A stretch of DNA of 64,000 bases from Areca catechu (GCA_021397845.1 CM038052.1:46956949-47020948), one strand, 5' to 3'; counted from the stretch's first letter, positions 28,756 to 40,235 are shown. Numbers and translations are program-made. The notes: generated from the sequence alone by a model not told the origin.

Positions 28756-30324
28756 TGTTGACCCCTAAAGTGATTTTGATGATAATAAAATATTGGAGCA
28801 TACATTTGGTTATCTAACAACTCTTCAAATGATTGACAAGTTTTTGTAGGACAACTACATTGACACACTTTTTAATCCCTGCAATCTTTAATGTTTTGTG
28901 TTGATTTGTAAAGTATTTAGAATCTTGTAAAGAAGAACCCTATAAAAAAACTTTCCTATTAAAATCAAGTTTAAGGGTTACTTCTAGTAGTCCTTCTTAC
29001 TTCAAGTTTTCTTGAATTTATTGTAAGTAGTTCTTGAAGAGATCTTTAAAGCATAGGACAAGTGTTCTGGAAGTTTGAAGTTGATATAGCTGAAGAACTA
29101 CCTTCGAGCCGATTGGAAGGACAACCCAGCCGACTCTAGCACTGGCACTGAAGATAAGTTCTCTGGCACACAGATCCAGCCGACTGGCACCAAGGCCCAG
29201 CCGACTCGTCCAGAACATGGTTGAAAACATTTTGAGTTTTTCAGGAATCTGAGCCGATTGGAATTAGATCCAGCCGACTCATCTAGAACTCAGTTGAGAA
29301 TGGTCTGAGAGCCTCTGAGATTCTAGCCGACTCATCCAGAGTGAGGTATTTTCTCAACTGTGGAAGCTAGCCGACTGTCACTCAGCCCAGTCGACCCGAA
29401 CTTCATCCGAGCTGACTTGAAGTTTGTTCGAGCCGACTGGAATGATGGGATCACCTCCAACGACTAGTTTCAGTTCTCATTTTTTGAATTCCAAAAGTGC
29501 TCCAACGGTAACCTGTCACCTCTCAACGGTCTACAACGTTCAAAATCAAGGGAAGGCAGCTGAAGTCTCTATAAATAAGGTATGAGAACATCCTTGAAGA
29601 GGCTAATGAATTATTGAGCATTTATTGAAACTTATTGAAGTGAAGAGAGAGAGAGCACTAGAGCTTTAAAGTCTGTCTTCAAGCCTGCAACAACTCTTAC
29701 TAGAAGCTTGAAGCACCTTTTGAGGAAAGCAAGGAAGCCATTGAAGTGCATTGAAGAGCATTCAGTAGATCTTCACTCGAGCTACATTGGCAACCACCCA
29801 AACAACAGAGTTTGTCTTTATTGTTGCTTTTTTATTCTATCATTTAGAATATCTGGGTTATTGGTGAGCCCGGCTGTAAAAACCAAATAGGTTTCTTTGA
29901 TGAGCCTTTAAAAACCAGAGTGTAGAGGTTTCTTTGGTGAGCCTATCTAAAGACCAAAGTGTAGATGTTTTAGGTGATCCCGTAAAATCCTAGCTTGGGT
30001 TTCTTTGGTGAGCCCGGTTTCAAAAATCAAAGTGTAGAGGTTGGGATTGTGAGCCTGTAAAACAATCCGATTGTATTCCGATTTGGGAGATATAGTGGAA
30101 ATCCCGAGTGGTGAACTTGGATAGTGGACGTAGGAGCTGGGTTGCTCCGAACCACTATAAACCTGCTTTGTTTGTGTTGTGTTTGTTTTATCTTTTAGCT
30201 TCTGCATTCTTACTCTAACTAACACAGCACCTAACCACTAAAAGGAATTACTTGTGCACATACTTGCAAAAATTTTGTAATTCCCAATTCACCCCCCTCT
30301 TGGGACTAAGCCACCTGGGCAACA
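28756..30324 (+). repeat. 3' LTR of element B (1.57 kb)
   Basis: Matches 19007-20594. It has the motif array 29105-29440, an intact TATAAATA at 29570-29577 and the stem GGAGC 30133-30137 with GCTCC 30144-30148. Confidence 0.95.
29570..29577 (+). promoter_or_regulatory. TATA box of B-type LTR
   Basis: TATAAATA lies 130 bp after the motif array. Solo LTR E has a TATAAATG at the matching place (39497-39504). Confidence 0.65.
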
Positions 30325-30329
30325 TAGGA
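30325..30329. repeat. Right target-site duplication of element B (TAGGA)
   Basis: Exact copy of 19002-19006. Confidence 0.92.
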
Positions 30330-31296
30330 TTAGACTGAGATGCAACCGCTGGCTGTGCCACTATCTCAGGCTGACTCTCGCTATGTCCTGTCTCACTGAA
30401 GAGGATGCGCTCCTCCTCTACAACATCATCATCATCAGCTCTATCCTTGGCCTGACCAGATATCATGCATCTCAACTGGCCTTAGAACAGATGATAACCC
30501 ATCCGGTGTAATGACCTGATGTCATACACATCAGTATGAAGTAGCATGCGAAAGGGCTCATCCTCAAAGCTGATGCCATACTCTCTGAATAGAACAGTCT
30601 ATCCCATCCCATATGGTAGGCAGAGTCGCTGGCTAGTCGACACCTCCATCATTTGGTGAATCATAAGCACTGGAAGGCAAACGGGCGTGCCCCGAACCAA
30701 AGAGACCATCACTAGCAACTCTCGCTCAGTGATGTAATCGAAGCATCCGGTCTTCGACAGAAGTATCCAGGCAACAATGTAATGTAACAATCTCATCTCT
30801 ACTGACAGTCGAGATGCGGGTACAGTGGCTCCCTCAGGAAAAATATCAAACTCAAAGATGCACTGAAGTCCACTCTGTCCATCAAACTGTCCACCACTGA
30901 ACTAGTCATCGAAATGTCCCATGCTCTGCTCAGTACCTCTGAAGAAACTGGGATATCCTGGCCTCTCACCTGTGCCATCCATCCATCAGTCCTACGGGGG
31001 AGTGATCCATAGAACTCTCTAATCAGCCCAGGGTAAAATCTCTCGCTGAATTAGCAAAATGAAGTCAAGCCAGCCTATCGAATCTACTGTTCGATCCTAA
31101 AATGTTGCTGGTCGACAAAAGTGAAGTCCACTCGTCATCCCCCAATGACGGTCTTTGAGCTCATCCTGCTAGAAGCTGCAAAAAGTTGTCGTGCGGGCAG
31201 ATCAGGAGCTCTAGCCTCATGTCTAGCATTCGTCCTTCATTCTTGTTCCTGATTTGATTGATGAGGTCGATGGACTACTTGCTTTCGAGGTTCCAT
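30330..31296 (-). pseudogene. Extra ORF of C, N-terminal half (split by element B)
   Basis: The minus-strand ATG at 31296 opens MEPRKQVVHRPHQSNQ, close to the start of the D copy (MGPRKQVASKKR). Matches to the family core include REFYGSLPRRTDGW, MRLLHYIVAWILLSKTG and CFDYITERELLVMVSL, the last two in open stretch 30796-30599. Stops and frameshifts occur near 31230, 31080 and 30850. Element B follows at 30324, and the rest is at 19006-17997. Confidence 0.6.
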
Positions 31297-31746
31297 TGCT
31301 TAGAATGAAGATTTGGGCAAGGTTTGGATGGAAACCTAGGGTTTCTAAAGCTCAAAATCCAAATGGGAAGTGAAATCTAGCAAAATCCGAACTATCGAGT
31401 ATCCAAATCAAAGAATCAATAGGTTTACATCATGAAACAGTGGGAAGAACAATGAGGAGTACCTTAGAACATGTGTCGGCTCAAAGGAGATGGAGAAATA
31501 GAAAGAAAAATCATTCAAAAATCCTTTATTCATGGTCTGCTACAGCTCAAGTGTCGGCTCATGAATGTGTCAACACTTTCAGGTGTCGACACTTCAATGT
31601 GTCGACACATCGACTTGAAAACCAAAAAATAAGAGTTCCAAGGGTTGATCAAAATCAGTGGAAATAAGATTAAATTCAATGAAATTTAACAAGATTAGCA
31701 AAGATTGATGTCAAATGATCTAATTTGAATCAATGATAGGAAAAAA
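31297..31746 (-). other. C: non-coding gap between pol and the extra ORF
   Basis: Spacer of about 450 bp with no supported gene; the palindrome array at 31548-31618 is its only structured part. The plus-strand open frame 31440-31667 crosses that array and is a chance frame. Confidence 0.6.
31548..31618 (-). promoter_or_regulatory. Internal copy of the GTCGAC palindrome array (C)
   Basis: Four or five degraded copies (AGGTGTCGACACTTC, ATGTGTCGACACAT and GTGTCGGC variants) lie 129 bp downstream of the pol stop of C. Confidence 0.6.
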
Positions 31747-33223
31747 TTAGTCAAAAGGATTAATGATCCTGAGCTCTCTTCTAATCATATAAAATTGATC
31801 TTCCAGAAGAGGTTTAATTAAAATATCAGCTAATTGAAATCGGTACTTATAAATTCAAGCATAACATCGTTATTTTCAACATGATCCATAATAAAATGAT
31901 GTCTAATTTTAATATGTTTACTCTTAGAATGTTGAATAGAATTTTTAGTCAAACAAATAGCACTGGTATTATCACATTTAATAGGTGTACTAGCCAACTT
32001 GGTTCCAAAATCTTCAAGTTGTTGCTTAATCCACAAGATTTGAGCACAACAACTTCCTGCTATAATATACTCAGCCTCAGTTATGGATAGTGCAATTGAA
32101 GTTTGTTTCTTGCAAAACCATGAGATTAAGTTAACTTCAAGAAATTGGCAAGTACCACTAGTACTCTTTCTATCCAATTTACAACCAGCAAAGTCAGTAT
32201 CAGAGTATCCAATCAATTCAGCAGATGAATTTCTAGAATACCATAATCCAATATCAATAGTACCAGATAGATATCTAATAATGTACTTAACAGCCAACAA
32301 ATATGATTCTTTAGGTCCAGATTGATATCTAGCACACATTCATACACTAAACATTATATCTGGTCTACTGGCAGTTAAGTACAGTAAAGAGCCAATCATA
32401 TCTCTGTATAACTTTTGATCTACTGGTTCACCATGCCCATCTTTATCAAGTCTACAAAAGGGGCTCATAGGCGTACCTATTGTTTTCGTTGTCTCCATCC
32501 CAAACTTCTTAATAATTTTTCTTGTATACTTAGCTTGGTTGATGAAGATTCCACTGTAGTTTGCTTGATCTGGAGTCCGAGAAAGAAATTTAGTTCTCCC
32601 ATCATGCTCATTTCGAACTCACTCTGCATTAGCTTAGCAAACTCTTGATAAAGAATTTCATTAGTAGCACCGAATATGATATCGTCAACATATATTTATA
32701 CTACTAATAAATCATCATCTTTTCTTTTCAAAAACATTGTTCTATCAACATTGCCTCTAGAAAATTCATTTTCAATTAAAAGTTTGCTGAGTCTTTCATA
32801 CCAGGCTCGAGGTGCTTGCTTTAATCCATAAAGTGCTTTGTGCAATTTAAAAACATGATCAGGATGTGCATGATTTTCAAATCCAGGTGGTTGTTCAACA
32901 AAAACTTTTTTAGTTATAAAACCATTTAAGAAAGTACTATTAACATCCATTTGAAATAGTTTAAAATTCATAAAACAAGCAAATGCTAATAATAGTCTAA
33001 TTGCTTCAAGTCTAGTAATCGGAGCAAAAGTTTCATCAAAATCAATCCCTTCCTCCTGGTTATAGCCTTTAGCAACTATCCTAGCTTTATTCCTAACAAT
33101 AATTTCATTTTCATTTAATTTATTCCTAAATACCCATTTTGTGTTAATAATAAAAACATTAGATGGCAATTCTATTAATGTCCAAACATTATTTCTATTA
33201 AACTGAATTAGTTCTTCTTGCAT
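31747..33223 (-). pseudogene. pol: Element C pol, reverse transcriptase and RNase H (broken)
   Basis: RT fingers and palm lie in open stretch 33223-32696 (KWVFRNKLNENEIIVRN, FDETFAPITRLEAIRLLLAF, HKALYGLKQAPRAWYERLS). It ends at a TAA replacing Gln, just before IYVDDIIFGATNE, so the catalytic motif is intact but behind a stop. A frameshift near 32570 breaks the connection region (GELNFFLG). RNase H is open at 32339-31830 (YSDTDFAGCKLDRKST, KCDNTSAICLTKNS, KHIKIRHHFIMDHV). A one-base change at about 31830 then shifts the last 28 codons before the natural stop at 31747 (INPFD). Confidence 0.8.
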
Positions 33224-35001
33224 GGTATTAATCCAGTTAGGGTCTTTTTCAGCTTCTTCAAAATTTTTAGGCTCTACTCATGATACAAAATCTATATAAT
33301 CACATTCATTTCTAATTGAGGCTTGAGTTCTTATCCCTTTAGATGGATCACCTAAGATTAATTTCTTAGGATGTCCATGAGCATACCTCCACTCCTTAAG
33401 TAGATCTTGATTCTTTGGAGTATCACCACCTTTCTCATTCTTGTCTTGATCTTCTTCACTTAGCTGAGGAGGCTGATCATTCAGTGTCAATTTTTGAAGC
33501 TTGTCAGTACCTACACAATCATTAGAACTATCCTCTTTTCTGGAGGATCTGTTAGTAGATTCTTCAAAAATAACATGTACTGACTCTTCCACAACCAAAG
33601 TTCTTTTATTGAAAACTTGTATGCCCTGCTTGATGTGGAGTATCCTAAAAAGATACCTTCATCAAACTTGGCATCAAATTTTTCAAGATTATCTTTTTCA
33701 TTATTTAAAATAAAATATTTGCAACCAAAAACTCAAAAATACTTTAAAGTTAGTTTTCTTTGATTCCAAAGTTCATAAGGAGTTTTCTTCAAAATAGGGT
33801 GAATTAAAACTTGATTCAAAATGTAACATGCAGTATTAATAGCTTCAGCCCAAAAATATCTTGGCAAATCATTTTCATAAAGCATAGTGCATGCCATTTC
33901 TTCCAAAGTATGATTTTTTCTTTTTACTATCCCATTCTGTTGAGGTATCTTAGGTATAGAAAAGTTGTGTTTTATTCCTTTTTCATTACAAAAGTTTTGG
34001 AAATCCTGATTTTTAAATTCAGTTCCATGATCACTGCAAATGCAAACAACTGAAACACCTTTTTCATTTGAGATTTTTTCATAAAACTTTATAAAAGCAG
34101 AAAATGATTCATCCTTTTGTGCTAAAAAGAAAACCCAAGTAAATCTCAAAAAAATCATCCACTAATGACTAATCCATATCTCTTGCCTCCTAGACTTGAT
34201 GTTCTAGTTGATCCAAAGAGATCCATATGAAGTAGTTCTAGTGGCCTGCTAGTAGTTACAAAACCTTTTGGTTTAAAAGAAGTTTTAACTTGTTTACCAA
34301 ATTTACATGCTTGACAAATTCTATCTTTTTCAAAACAAAGTTCAGATAAATCTTTAACTAAATTCTTTTTACAAAGTTTTGAAAGAAGATACATACTAGC
34401 ATGCCCTAATCTTTTATGCCAAAACTAGCTAGTCTCATCCTTAGTAAAATTCATTGCAACAAGGCATTCTCTATTAGGCAAAGATAGATCATCTAGGTCT
34501 ACCAAATAAACATTTTCATGCCTTTTTCTAATGAATTGTACTCCATTTATATCCGGACTAGTAATCATACAATATGATGATTTAAAAACTACTTGAAAAC
34601 CTTTATTACAAAACTGACTAATGCTTAAAAGATTGTGTTTCAAACTATCAACTAGAAGTACATTACTAATGCTACTAGAAGGAGTTATGTGAACCTTACC
34701 AATACCAATGATTTTCTCTTTACCATTATCACCGAAGGTCACACTCCCTCCATTCAAAGCTTCAAGAGAAGTGAATTGCTTCACATCTCCAGTCATGTGC
34801 CTTGAGCAACTACTATCAAGGTATCAAAGTCTTTTGTTCTCCTTGGTTGCAAGACACACCTGCGATAAAATCAAGCTTTATTTTTAGGTACCCAAGCCAA
34901 CTTGGGTCCTTTAGGGTTAGCATTCAAAATGGTTCCTTTTGGAACCCACACTTTACCAAAAGAGTTAATTTTTTTTAAATTGCATTGAAAAAATTTATGA
35001 C
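33224..35001 (-). pseudogene. pol: Element C pol, second zinc knuckle, protease and integrase (broken)
   Basis: Second knuckle CFSCKKLGHKFFQC at about 35015-34974 is one base out of frame with gag. The protease motif at about 34830 reads YLDSSCSRHMTGD, so the active-site Gly after Asp-Ser is Ser. Open pieces are 34796-34425 (beta block, VTFGDNGKEKIIGIGK), 34394-34155 (GAG-pre-integrase end and integrase start, HMDLFGSTRTS) and 34158-33733 (CSDHGTEFKN, NGIVKRKNHTLEEMA; the Glu of VERK is Lys here). The last is 33598-33278 (acidic linker, HPKKLILGDPSKG). With the catalytic Glu changed, this integrase would be inactive even if frames were intact. Confidence 0.8.
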
Positions 35002-36594
35002 CTAGCTTTTTACATGAAAAACAAGTAATGCTAGATGATGCAGGTACAAAAAAGTTTTGAAATACTTTTGTTGCTTTTGTGGTTTATACCCTAATCCTGC
35101 TTTATTAAAAATGGCTATTTGACTATTTAAAAGTAGGTTTAACTTTTCTGAACTATAAGTAAATTTCTCAACAAAATGCTTTATCTTTTTAAGTTCATTT
35201 TTATACTTAGTATTTTTCAATTCTAAGTCTTTATTTTTCTTTAAAAGATCATTTGAAATGACATTCTTGGATCTTTTCAAAACTTCATTTTTTATTAACA
35301 AGGCATTGTTTTTCTTTTCTAAAATATCCAATTTAGATTTCAAATCATTAACTTCATTTAGCAATGAGTTATTTTCAAGAGAAAAACTATTGGCATGCTT
35401 TTTCAACTTTTTATTTTTAGTTAAAATTAGTTTATAATCATGCATAAGTTCATCAAAAGCATTTCTAAGATCATCAAATATAAAGTCAATTTCGATATCG
35501 GAATTTACCTCATCATTGTCTTGATGTGCCATTAAATAGAAATTTGCTACTTCTATCTGCTCTTCTTCAGAACTGGAGTCTTCACTGTCACTCCAGGTGG
35601 CCATCATTGCTTTCTTTCTTAATTTCTTCCTTGTCTTCTTAAGGAGAGGACAATTAAACTTGTAGTGTCCCGGCTTCTTGCATTCGAAGCATATAAGTAT
35701 TTCCTTCTTCTTTTCCTTATCTTTTTCTTTCTCTTTCTCTTTTCCTTTTTCTTTTGATTGATATTTTTTTTTGTAAGGAAACTTCCTCTTCTTCATGAAT
35801 CTTTTGAATTTTCTTACAAGGAGGGCTTCTTCACCTTCATCTCCTTCTTCTTCTTCGGACTCATCTATTAAGGATTCTTCTTGTATGTTTGATTTGAAAG
35901 CAATTCCTTTCTTCTTTTTGTCCATGTCTATTGATTTTTGTTTCAAATTCAGCTCATAAGTCATGAGCGATCCAACCAACTGCTCTAGAGGTAATTTGTC
36001 AACATCCTTGGCTTCTTGGATTGCGGTCACCTTCGGATCCCATGATATTGGAAGTGACCTGAGAATTTTATTTACAAAATCATCGTTAGACATAACCTTT
36101 CCAAGACTTTTCATTCCATTTACAATATTAGTAAATCTTGTGTACATATTAGTGATAGATTCATTAGGTTCCATTTTGAACATCTTATATATGTGCACTA
36201 ACATGTTCACTTTAGTATTTTTCACTTGATCGGTACCCTCATGGAGAACTTCAAGTGTGTCCCATATTTCTTTAGCAGAAGTGCATGTAGATATCCTGTT
36301 GAACTTGCTAGGATCTAATGCACAATAGAGGAGATTCATTGCCTTGGCATTGATCTCGGATTGCTTAATGCCATTTTCATCCCAATCCTTTTCGAGCTTT
36401 GGGATAGAAAAACTATTAACCACTACTGAAGGAATATGAGGACCCTTATCTACCACTTTCCATAAATTATAATCAATAGAATGCATATAAATTCTCATCC
36501 TATTTTTCCAATATGTATAATTTGATCCATTAAAAAATAGAGATCTATTTGAGGCTTGACCCTCAACTATGCTAGTACCAAATGGGGTTGCCAT
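35002..36594 (-). CDS. gag: Element C gag polyprotein
   Basis: 530-residue open gag, starting MATPFGTSIVEGQASNRS 44 bp after the PBS. It has the copia gag core at residues 20-220 (FNGSNYTYWKNRMRIYMH, WDENGIKQSEINAKAMNLL, EFNRIS-type helix) and a Lys/Glu-rich linker with many KEKEK repeats (278-298). The CCHC knuckle is Cys302-Cys305-His310-Cys315, and a coiled coil spans about 370-500. The last 20 or so residues are out of frame: one T too few in a T-run near 35055 shifts the frame before the second knuckle, so the natural continuation into pol is lost. It is the longest open gag in the window. Confidence 0.85.
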   Translation of the reverse strand: MATPFGTSIVEGQASNRSLFFNGSNYTYWKNRMRIYMHSIDYNLWKVVDKGPHIPSVVVNSFSIPKLEKDWDENGIKQSEINAKAMNLLYCALDPSKFNRISTCTSAKEIWDTLEVLHEGTDQVKNTKVNMLVHIYKMFKMEPNESITNMYTRFTNIVNGMKSLGKVMSNDDFVNKILRSLPISWDPKVTAIQEAKDVDKLPLEQLVGSLMTYELNLKQKSIDMDKKKKGIAFKSNIQEESLIDESEEEEGDEGEEALLVRKFKRFMKKRKFPYKKKYQSKEKGKEKEKEKDKEKKKEILICFECKKPGHYKFNCPLLKKTRKKLRKKAMMATWSDSEDSSSEEEQIEVANFYLMAHQDNDEVNSDIEIDFIFDDLRNAFDELMHDYKLILTKNKKLKKHANSFSLENNSLLNEVNDLKSKLDILEKKNNALLIKNEVLKRSKNVISNDLLKKNKDLELKNTKYKNELKKIKHFVEKFTYSSEKLNLLLNSQIAIFNKAGLGYKPQKQQKYFKTFLYLHHLALLVFHVKS

Positions 36595-36637
36595 AGATCT
36601 TTACTCAAGACGGTAAAGCCTATATATTGAGAACAGG

Positions 36638-36649
36638 GCTCTGATACCA
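36638..36649 (-). other. Primer-binding site of C (initiator Met-tRNA)
   Basis: TGGTATCAGAGC on the minus strand, two bases inside the 5' LTR, intact. Confidence 0.92.
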
Positions 36650-36651
36650 TT

Positions 36652-38243
36652 TGTTGTCCAGTAAGCAACCTAAGAGGGGGGATGAATTGGGTCTCTAAAA
36701 ATTAATTTACTTTACTTGATGCAATGCAATGCAATCCAATTCAATAATTAAATAAGCAAGGTACTATAACTTCAATTGAAATTCTCTTAAGTAAAAATGC
36801 AGTGGAAATAAAGAGCAATGAATAAAAAGTAAGTGAGAGATCAACAACCACAAAGACCAATAAATATAGTGGTTCGGCGCTATCCAATGCACCTACATCC
36901 ACTCCCCAAGATCTCCTTGGGAATTCACTATAATCACACGATTACAGTTGATTAGTTTTGCGGGCTCACTAATAAAAAACTTAACTTATTTTCACAAGAC
37001 CAAGAAGTCAAAACCTCATTTGGTTTTACGGGCTAACCAAGAACTTAAATGGTTTTAAGGCTTACCACCAACCTCCTTTAGTTTTCTGGGCTAACCAAGA
37101 ACCTAAGTGGTTTTGCGGGCTAACCACCAACCTAATTAGTTTTCAAAGGCTCATCAATAACCTCCCTTGGTTTTATAATAGGCTAACCAAGAATCCTTAC
37201 AACATATAAAGATTTGAAGTAAAGAAACAAAGTAAGCTTTCTAAACAAAAATGGATATCTCTTTGAAGCTCGATGTAGAGATGCTTTGAACTTGTTGAAG
37301 CCTCTTGAATGCTTAAGAATAGATGATCTTCAAAGTTCTCGAAGGCTTTTGAATGCTTGGAGGCTTGCTTTTGCTTGAAAGTTTTTGAATCTTCAATGAA
37401 TAGGAGTTAAAGCTCTCTTTTCTTTTCTCTTGAATGTTTCTATTTCATTCTCATCAATATATCTCTTTTTGATTTAATTTGGAGCATATATATACTTTCC
37501 AAGGCCTCAAAACAGGTTTCTTGCCGTTAGACTTGAAAAACTAGTCGTTGGAGGGCAAAAGAGATGAGTTCTATGTTTGAAAAACTAGCCATTACTGTTT
37601 CCAGAACTCCATGTGTCGACACTTCAGGCTGTGAGTCGATACTTCCTATCGACACTTGAACTTCTTGAGTCAACACTTAGTTCAAATTTTTTCAATATGG
37701 TCTTCTGGAAATCTCAGATGTATCGATACTTCCTCAGGTGAGTCGACACTTCTTTTCCATGTGTCGATACTTCAGCAATTCTTCATTTTCAGCAAGTTCT
37801 GTGGCTTGAAAATCTTAGGCGATGTATCGATCCATATGTCGACACTTTGAGTTGACACTTCAAATCTGTGTGTTGACACTTCATCCGTGCCATCTAAAAC
37901 ATTCTTGCATAATAGCTTGAGTTGATACTTCAGTTCCATGTATCGATACTTGGTGTCATGTGTCGATACTTCGAGTTAACATGTCATAGAATTTTTCACA
38001 AAAAAGACTGAATTTGAGCTGAAACATATTTCTACTTAACTCAATTGAACATTCAAGTAAATATTGATTTCTTAAGTCCTCTTTGAGCAAATCTTTTCAT
38101 GTAAACTCGGTTTCTTCGATCAAGCAAGCTTCTTCAAATTCGTGAGCATATTTTTTAACAATAACACACTTCAAAGAAATTATTAGTATTCAACTTATAC
38201 TTAACCGTTTTGCTTATCATCAAAATCAATAATGGAGTCAACA
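36652..38243 (-). repeat. 5' LTR of element C (1.59 kb)
   Basis: Matches 4604-6216. The palindrome array is at 37612-37984 and an alternating TA box at about 37486-37494. The stem is plus-strand GGCGC 36876-36880 with GCACC 36889-36893, a G-U pair replacing one pair of the 3' LTR stem. Confidence 0.92.
37612..37984 (-). promoter_or_regulatory. GTCGAC palindrome array in U3 of C (5' LTR)
   Basis: Equivalent of 5573-5958, with more degraded copies (GTATCGAT, GTTGAT). It ends about 117 bp from the TA box. Confidence 0.6.
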
Positions 38244-38248
38244 CTTTG
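38244..38248. repeat. Right target-site duplication of element C (CTTTG)
   Basis: Exact copy of 4599-4603. Confidence 0.9.
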
Positions 38249-38554
38249 GCCCTTGATTTTGATGATTAATAAAATGTTGAGTATATGTTTTATACTAATG
38301 TTTCAATTGTAGTTGTGAGTTTCAGAATACAAGCACATCAAATTTTCTATACAAAAGTATCAAACTCACTCAATTTGAAGTTAAGTGAATTTTAGTGTTT
38401 TAGAAGTCTTCTCACCTTGGAAAACCTCAAAATGGATCAATCTGGGCTCTATAAAGAAGAAGTTAAGGGTTTATTGAAAAACACTTTGAATTTTGAAGCA
38501 TGGCACAGAGTTTTTTGAATGGCACAATCAAGTGTTGACTCATGGAACATGAAG
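38249..38554 (+). repeat. 5' LTR of D, second piece
   Basis: Begins GCCCTTGATTTTGATGATTAA and matches the 3' LTR of D from 48549 to about 48855. It ends with TGAAG at the edge of solo LTR E. Confidence 0.88.
38550..38554. repeat. Left target-site duplication of solo LTR E (TGAAG)
   Basis: TGAAG is repeated exactly at 40231-40235; the undamaged D LTR has it once (48849-48853). Confidence 0.9.
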
Positions 38555-40230
38555 AGTTGACCCCTTGAATGATTTTAATGATAACAAAATATTGGAGTAT
38601 GCACTTGAGTTACTAACTACTTTTTATGTACTTTACAAGTTTTTGTAGGATGATTTTAATGTTCAATCACAACTCCTACAACCTTGTTATATGTCCTGTG
38701 TAGTGTTGTAAATGTATCATGTAAAGAAGAGCCCAAAGAAAAATTAAAGTAGTATTCATAAAAATGGGTTGCTTATATGTATTTTTCAAGCTCAAAATTC
38801 TTTAGAATTTGTTGTTAGTTGAGTTGAAAAGTATCTTGAGTGATTAAAAGTTGTTGGATGATTTCTGGAGAAGAGTTGAAGATCTTATGAAAAATTCACC
38901 CGAGCCGACTCAAGTAAGGAGAGCCGACTCTAGTTCTTGGCATGCATGAGGATTCTGGCATGCAAAGATCCGAGCCTACTCGAAGGAACTCGAGCCGACT
39001 CATCTAGAGCATCATTTCTTGAATCAGACATGTGAGCCGACCTGAAAGCAATCTGAGTTGACTCAACCATTCAGTCAGGCATCTGAGTCAACCCTTCAAC
39101 AATCCGAGCCGACTAAACCATTCAATCAGGCATCCGAGTCGACCCTTTAGTAATCCGAGCTGACTCCTCCAGAGTCCAGGAAAAATTAGTTTTGAAAGAA
39201 CAAGACAGGCGAGTCGACTCTACTGAGAAGATCCGACTCCTCCAAAATACAATTTCGATGACCTGAGAATCCAAGCTGATTCGATTGAGATGAGGCAACT
39301 CAATCAGAGTAAAGATTCAACTATTTTGAGGATCCGAGCCTACTCGAAGCATCCGAGCCAACTCGAATGTCGATTCCAGGCATGTAACGGCTAGTTCCAG
39401 AACTTCATCTTTGAATTTGAAAAGTGCTCTAATGGTCAAATTTCAAATCCTATCGGTCTACAACAACTATATCCACCAGAGAAGAGTACAAGACTCTATA
39501 AATGAGGGATTTAGACAACCTTTTAAGATGTTAATGAACAATTAATGATCAAATGAGCTTGTGAGCAAGAAAAGTACTAAAGAGCATTCAAGTCAGCCTT
39601 CAAGTCTTTACTAATTCTCATGTGAAGCTTGAAGCATTCATTGAGGAATCCCAGAAGCCATCAAGTAGCATTTAAGTGCAATTAAGAAGGCTTCCTTTAA
39701 GCTGCAACTAAAACTATCAGACAACTTTAGTTTGTCAATTTGTTGCTTGTTTTTCTCTACTCTTTTGTGAGTGTGTGGGTTTTTGGTGAGCCCAGTTGAA
39801 AAACCAAGTGTAGGTTCTTAATGAGCTTGTTTAAAAACCAAGTATGGATTCTTGGTGATCCTGTTCAAAACTAAGTGTGGGTTCTTGGTGATCCTGTTCA
39901 AAACCAAGTTGGGTTTTTGGTGTGCCCGGTTGAAAAACCAAGTTAGGTTTTGGGTTGTGAGCCTAGTAAAATAATCTGACTATATTTCGTGGGTGAATAT
40001 AGTGGAAATTACAAGTGGTATCTTGGATAGTGGACGTAGGAGCGATGTTGCTCTAAACCACTATAAAATTGCTATGTTTGTGATTGTGTTTTTTTTTTCT
40101 TTACTTGCTTCTGCTTTAAATATTTGAATCACAGCACCTACCACACAAGAAGATTTAAAAGAGCACATATCTTTTTAAATTTCTTAAATTTTCAATTCAC
40201 CCCCCTCTTAGGAAAGCCACCTGGGCAACA
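38555..40230 (+). mobile_element. Solo LTR E (B-type, 1.68 kb)
   Basis: A lone LTR flanked by exact TGAAG duplications, inserted in the 5' LTR of D. It runs AGTTGACCCC (first base A for T) to GGGCAACA and resembles the LTRs of B. It has a CCGACT-type array at about 38901-39368, TATAAATG at 39497-39504 and five TTGGTG-ACCAAG leader units at 39778-39965. The stem GGAGC 40039-40043 with GCTCT 40050-40054 precedes ACCACTATAAA. The missing interior is best explained by recombination between the two LTRs of a former full element. Confidence 0.9.
38901..39368 (+). promoter_or_regulatory. CCGACT-type motif array in U3 of E
   Basis: A dozen or more CCGAGCCGACTCG-like copies, many palindromic (CGAGCCGACTCGAA), end 128 bp before TATAAATG at 39497. 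Confidence 0.6.
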
Positions 40231-40235
40231 TGAAG
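40231..40235. repeat. Right target-site duplication of solo LTR E (TGAAG)
   Basis: Exact copy of 38550-38554. Confidence 0.9.

Larger units (their letters stand above)
19007..30324 (+). mobile_element. Element B: copia (SIRE/Maximus-like) retrotransposon, plus strand
   Basis: B is complete from LTR to LTR (about 11.3 kb) and has exact TAGGA duplications. The order is 5' LTR 19007-20594, PBS 20597-20608, gag 20638-22503 (broken), pol 22562-25632 (broken), palindrome array 25782-25951, extra ORF 26116-27977 (one frameshift, a few stops), polypurine tract 28742-28755 and 3' LTR 28756-30324. It landed in the extra ORF of C in the opposite orientation. Its LTR motif (CGAGTCGACTGG type) and sequence group it with solo LTR E rather than with A, C and D. 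Confidence 0.95.
4604..38243 (-). mobile_element. Element C: copia (SIRE/Maximus-like) retrotransposon, minus strand, carrying nested A and B
   Basis: C is bounded by LTRs 4604-6216 (3') and 36652-38243 (5') and by exact CTTTG duplications. Its interior survives in three pieces: 6217-6562, 17522-19006 and 30325-36651, separated by elements A and B. Read on the minus strand, the order is PBS (36649-36638), gag (36594-35002), pol (to 31747), a palindrome array, the extra ORF (31296 to 17997, split by B) and a polypurine tract. Gag is long and open; pol and the extra ORF are broken. The protease motif reads DSS instead of DSG. Without the insertions C would be about 11.4 kb. Confidence 0.92.
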
